DNA of 6,098 nt from Tissierellia bacterium (GTDB taxonomy: Bacteria; Bacillota; Clostridia; Tissierellales; Tepidimicrobiaceae): positions 1 to 6,098 of the forward strand of contig JAAYRM010000206.1 in NCBI GenBank assembly GCA_012518745.1, given 5' to 3'. Positions 6,064 to 6,098 of the stretch are shown here, one piece after another (position 1 is the stretch's first letter; every line of letters begins with the position of its first letter). The notes under the pieces are model-generated. The model was not told the origin of the DNA. It worked only from the letters and a program-made list of their open reading frames with translations, and searched no databases. The translations under genes were made by a program, and so were the position numbers.

Positions 6064-6098
6064 AGTTTTGAGAACACATCTTGAATTATGCAATATCC

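Larger units (their letters stand above)
5971..6098. other. Palindrome-rich non-coding DNA replacing the nucleotidyltransferase body; possible mobile-element edge
   Basis: From about 5971 the sequence stops resembling the nucleotidyltransferase and shows no coding pattern in any frame. It holds a hairpin with a T-run (6008-6037), two overlapping palindromes (6040-6063), and an 8-bp inverted pair, ATTGCATA (5980-5987) and TATGCAAT (6087-6094). Such structure is common at ends of insertion sequences or in leader regions. No transposase, target-site duplication or known terminal repeat can be seen within the window, so the identity is open. Confidence 0.35.

Noticed and set aside
5971..6098. CRISPR array or known IS terminal repeat at the right edge
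   Set aside because: No repeat unit occurs twice in direct orientation with spacers, and no transposase or duplicated target site is visible inside the window.

Overview
The window looks like chromosome from a low-GC Gram-positive anaerobe, most likely class Clostridia. The grounds are AT-rich spacers, very strong Shine-Dalgarno sequences (GGAGG or better) before nearly every gene, heavy use of ATA for Ile and AGG/AGA for Arg, and gene families typical of amino-acid- or purine-using clostridia. A closer taxon cannot be read from the sequence with confidence.

Layout. (1) 7-609, plus strand: a PilZ-like protein with degenerate ligand motifs, possibly cut by the window edge. (2) 633-676: a strong hairpin ending both this gene and the convergent one. 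(3) 675-1847, minus strand: a sodium/amino-acid symporter of the glutamate-transporter (SDF/DAACS) family whose substrate and sodium-site residues differ from the acidic-amino-acid type. (4) 1979-2500, minus strand: the membrane S component of an ECF vitamin transporter, without its energising module nearby. It lies upstream of (3) in the direction of transcription. (5) 2501-2716: a divergent intergenic region with a promoter facing each way and no purine riboswitch. (6) 2717-4021, plus strand: an AzgA/PbuG-type purine permease. (7) 4024-4050: a hairpin with a T-run. (8) 4070-5785, plus strand: adenine deaminase with all expected metal ligands. (9) 5833-5991, plus strand: the first quarter of a MobA/MocA-like nucleotidyltransferase, which stops abruptly. 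(10) About 5971-6098: non-coding DNA rich in palindromes that replaces the rest of that gene.

How it works together. Genes 6 and 8 form a purine uptake and salvage pair: the permease imports a purine base and Ade converts adenine to hypoxanthine plus ammonia. A MocA-type gene next to them fits a purine-catabolic setting, because such proteins mature the molybdenum cofactor of xanthine-dehydrogenase-like hydroxylases. Here that gene is broken. The two minus-strand transporters (vitamin S component and amino-acid symporter) are separate nutrient-uptake genes with no obvious metabolic link to the purine genes.

I see no clearly undescribed multi-gene system. The most unusual parts are the truncated nucleotidyltransferase with its palindromic right flank, which may be the edge of a mobile element, and the altered ion-site residues of the SDF symporter.
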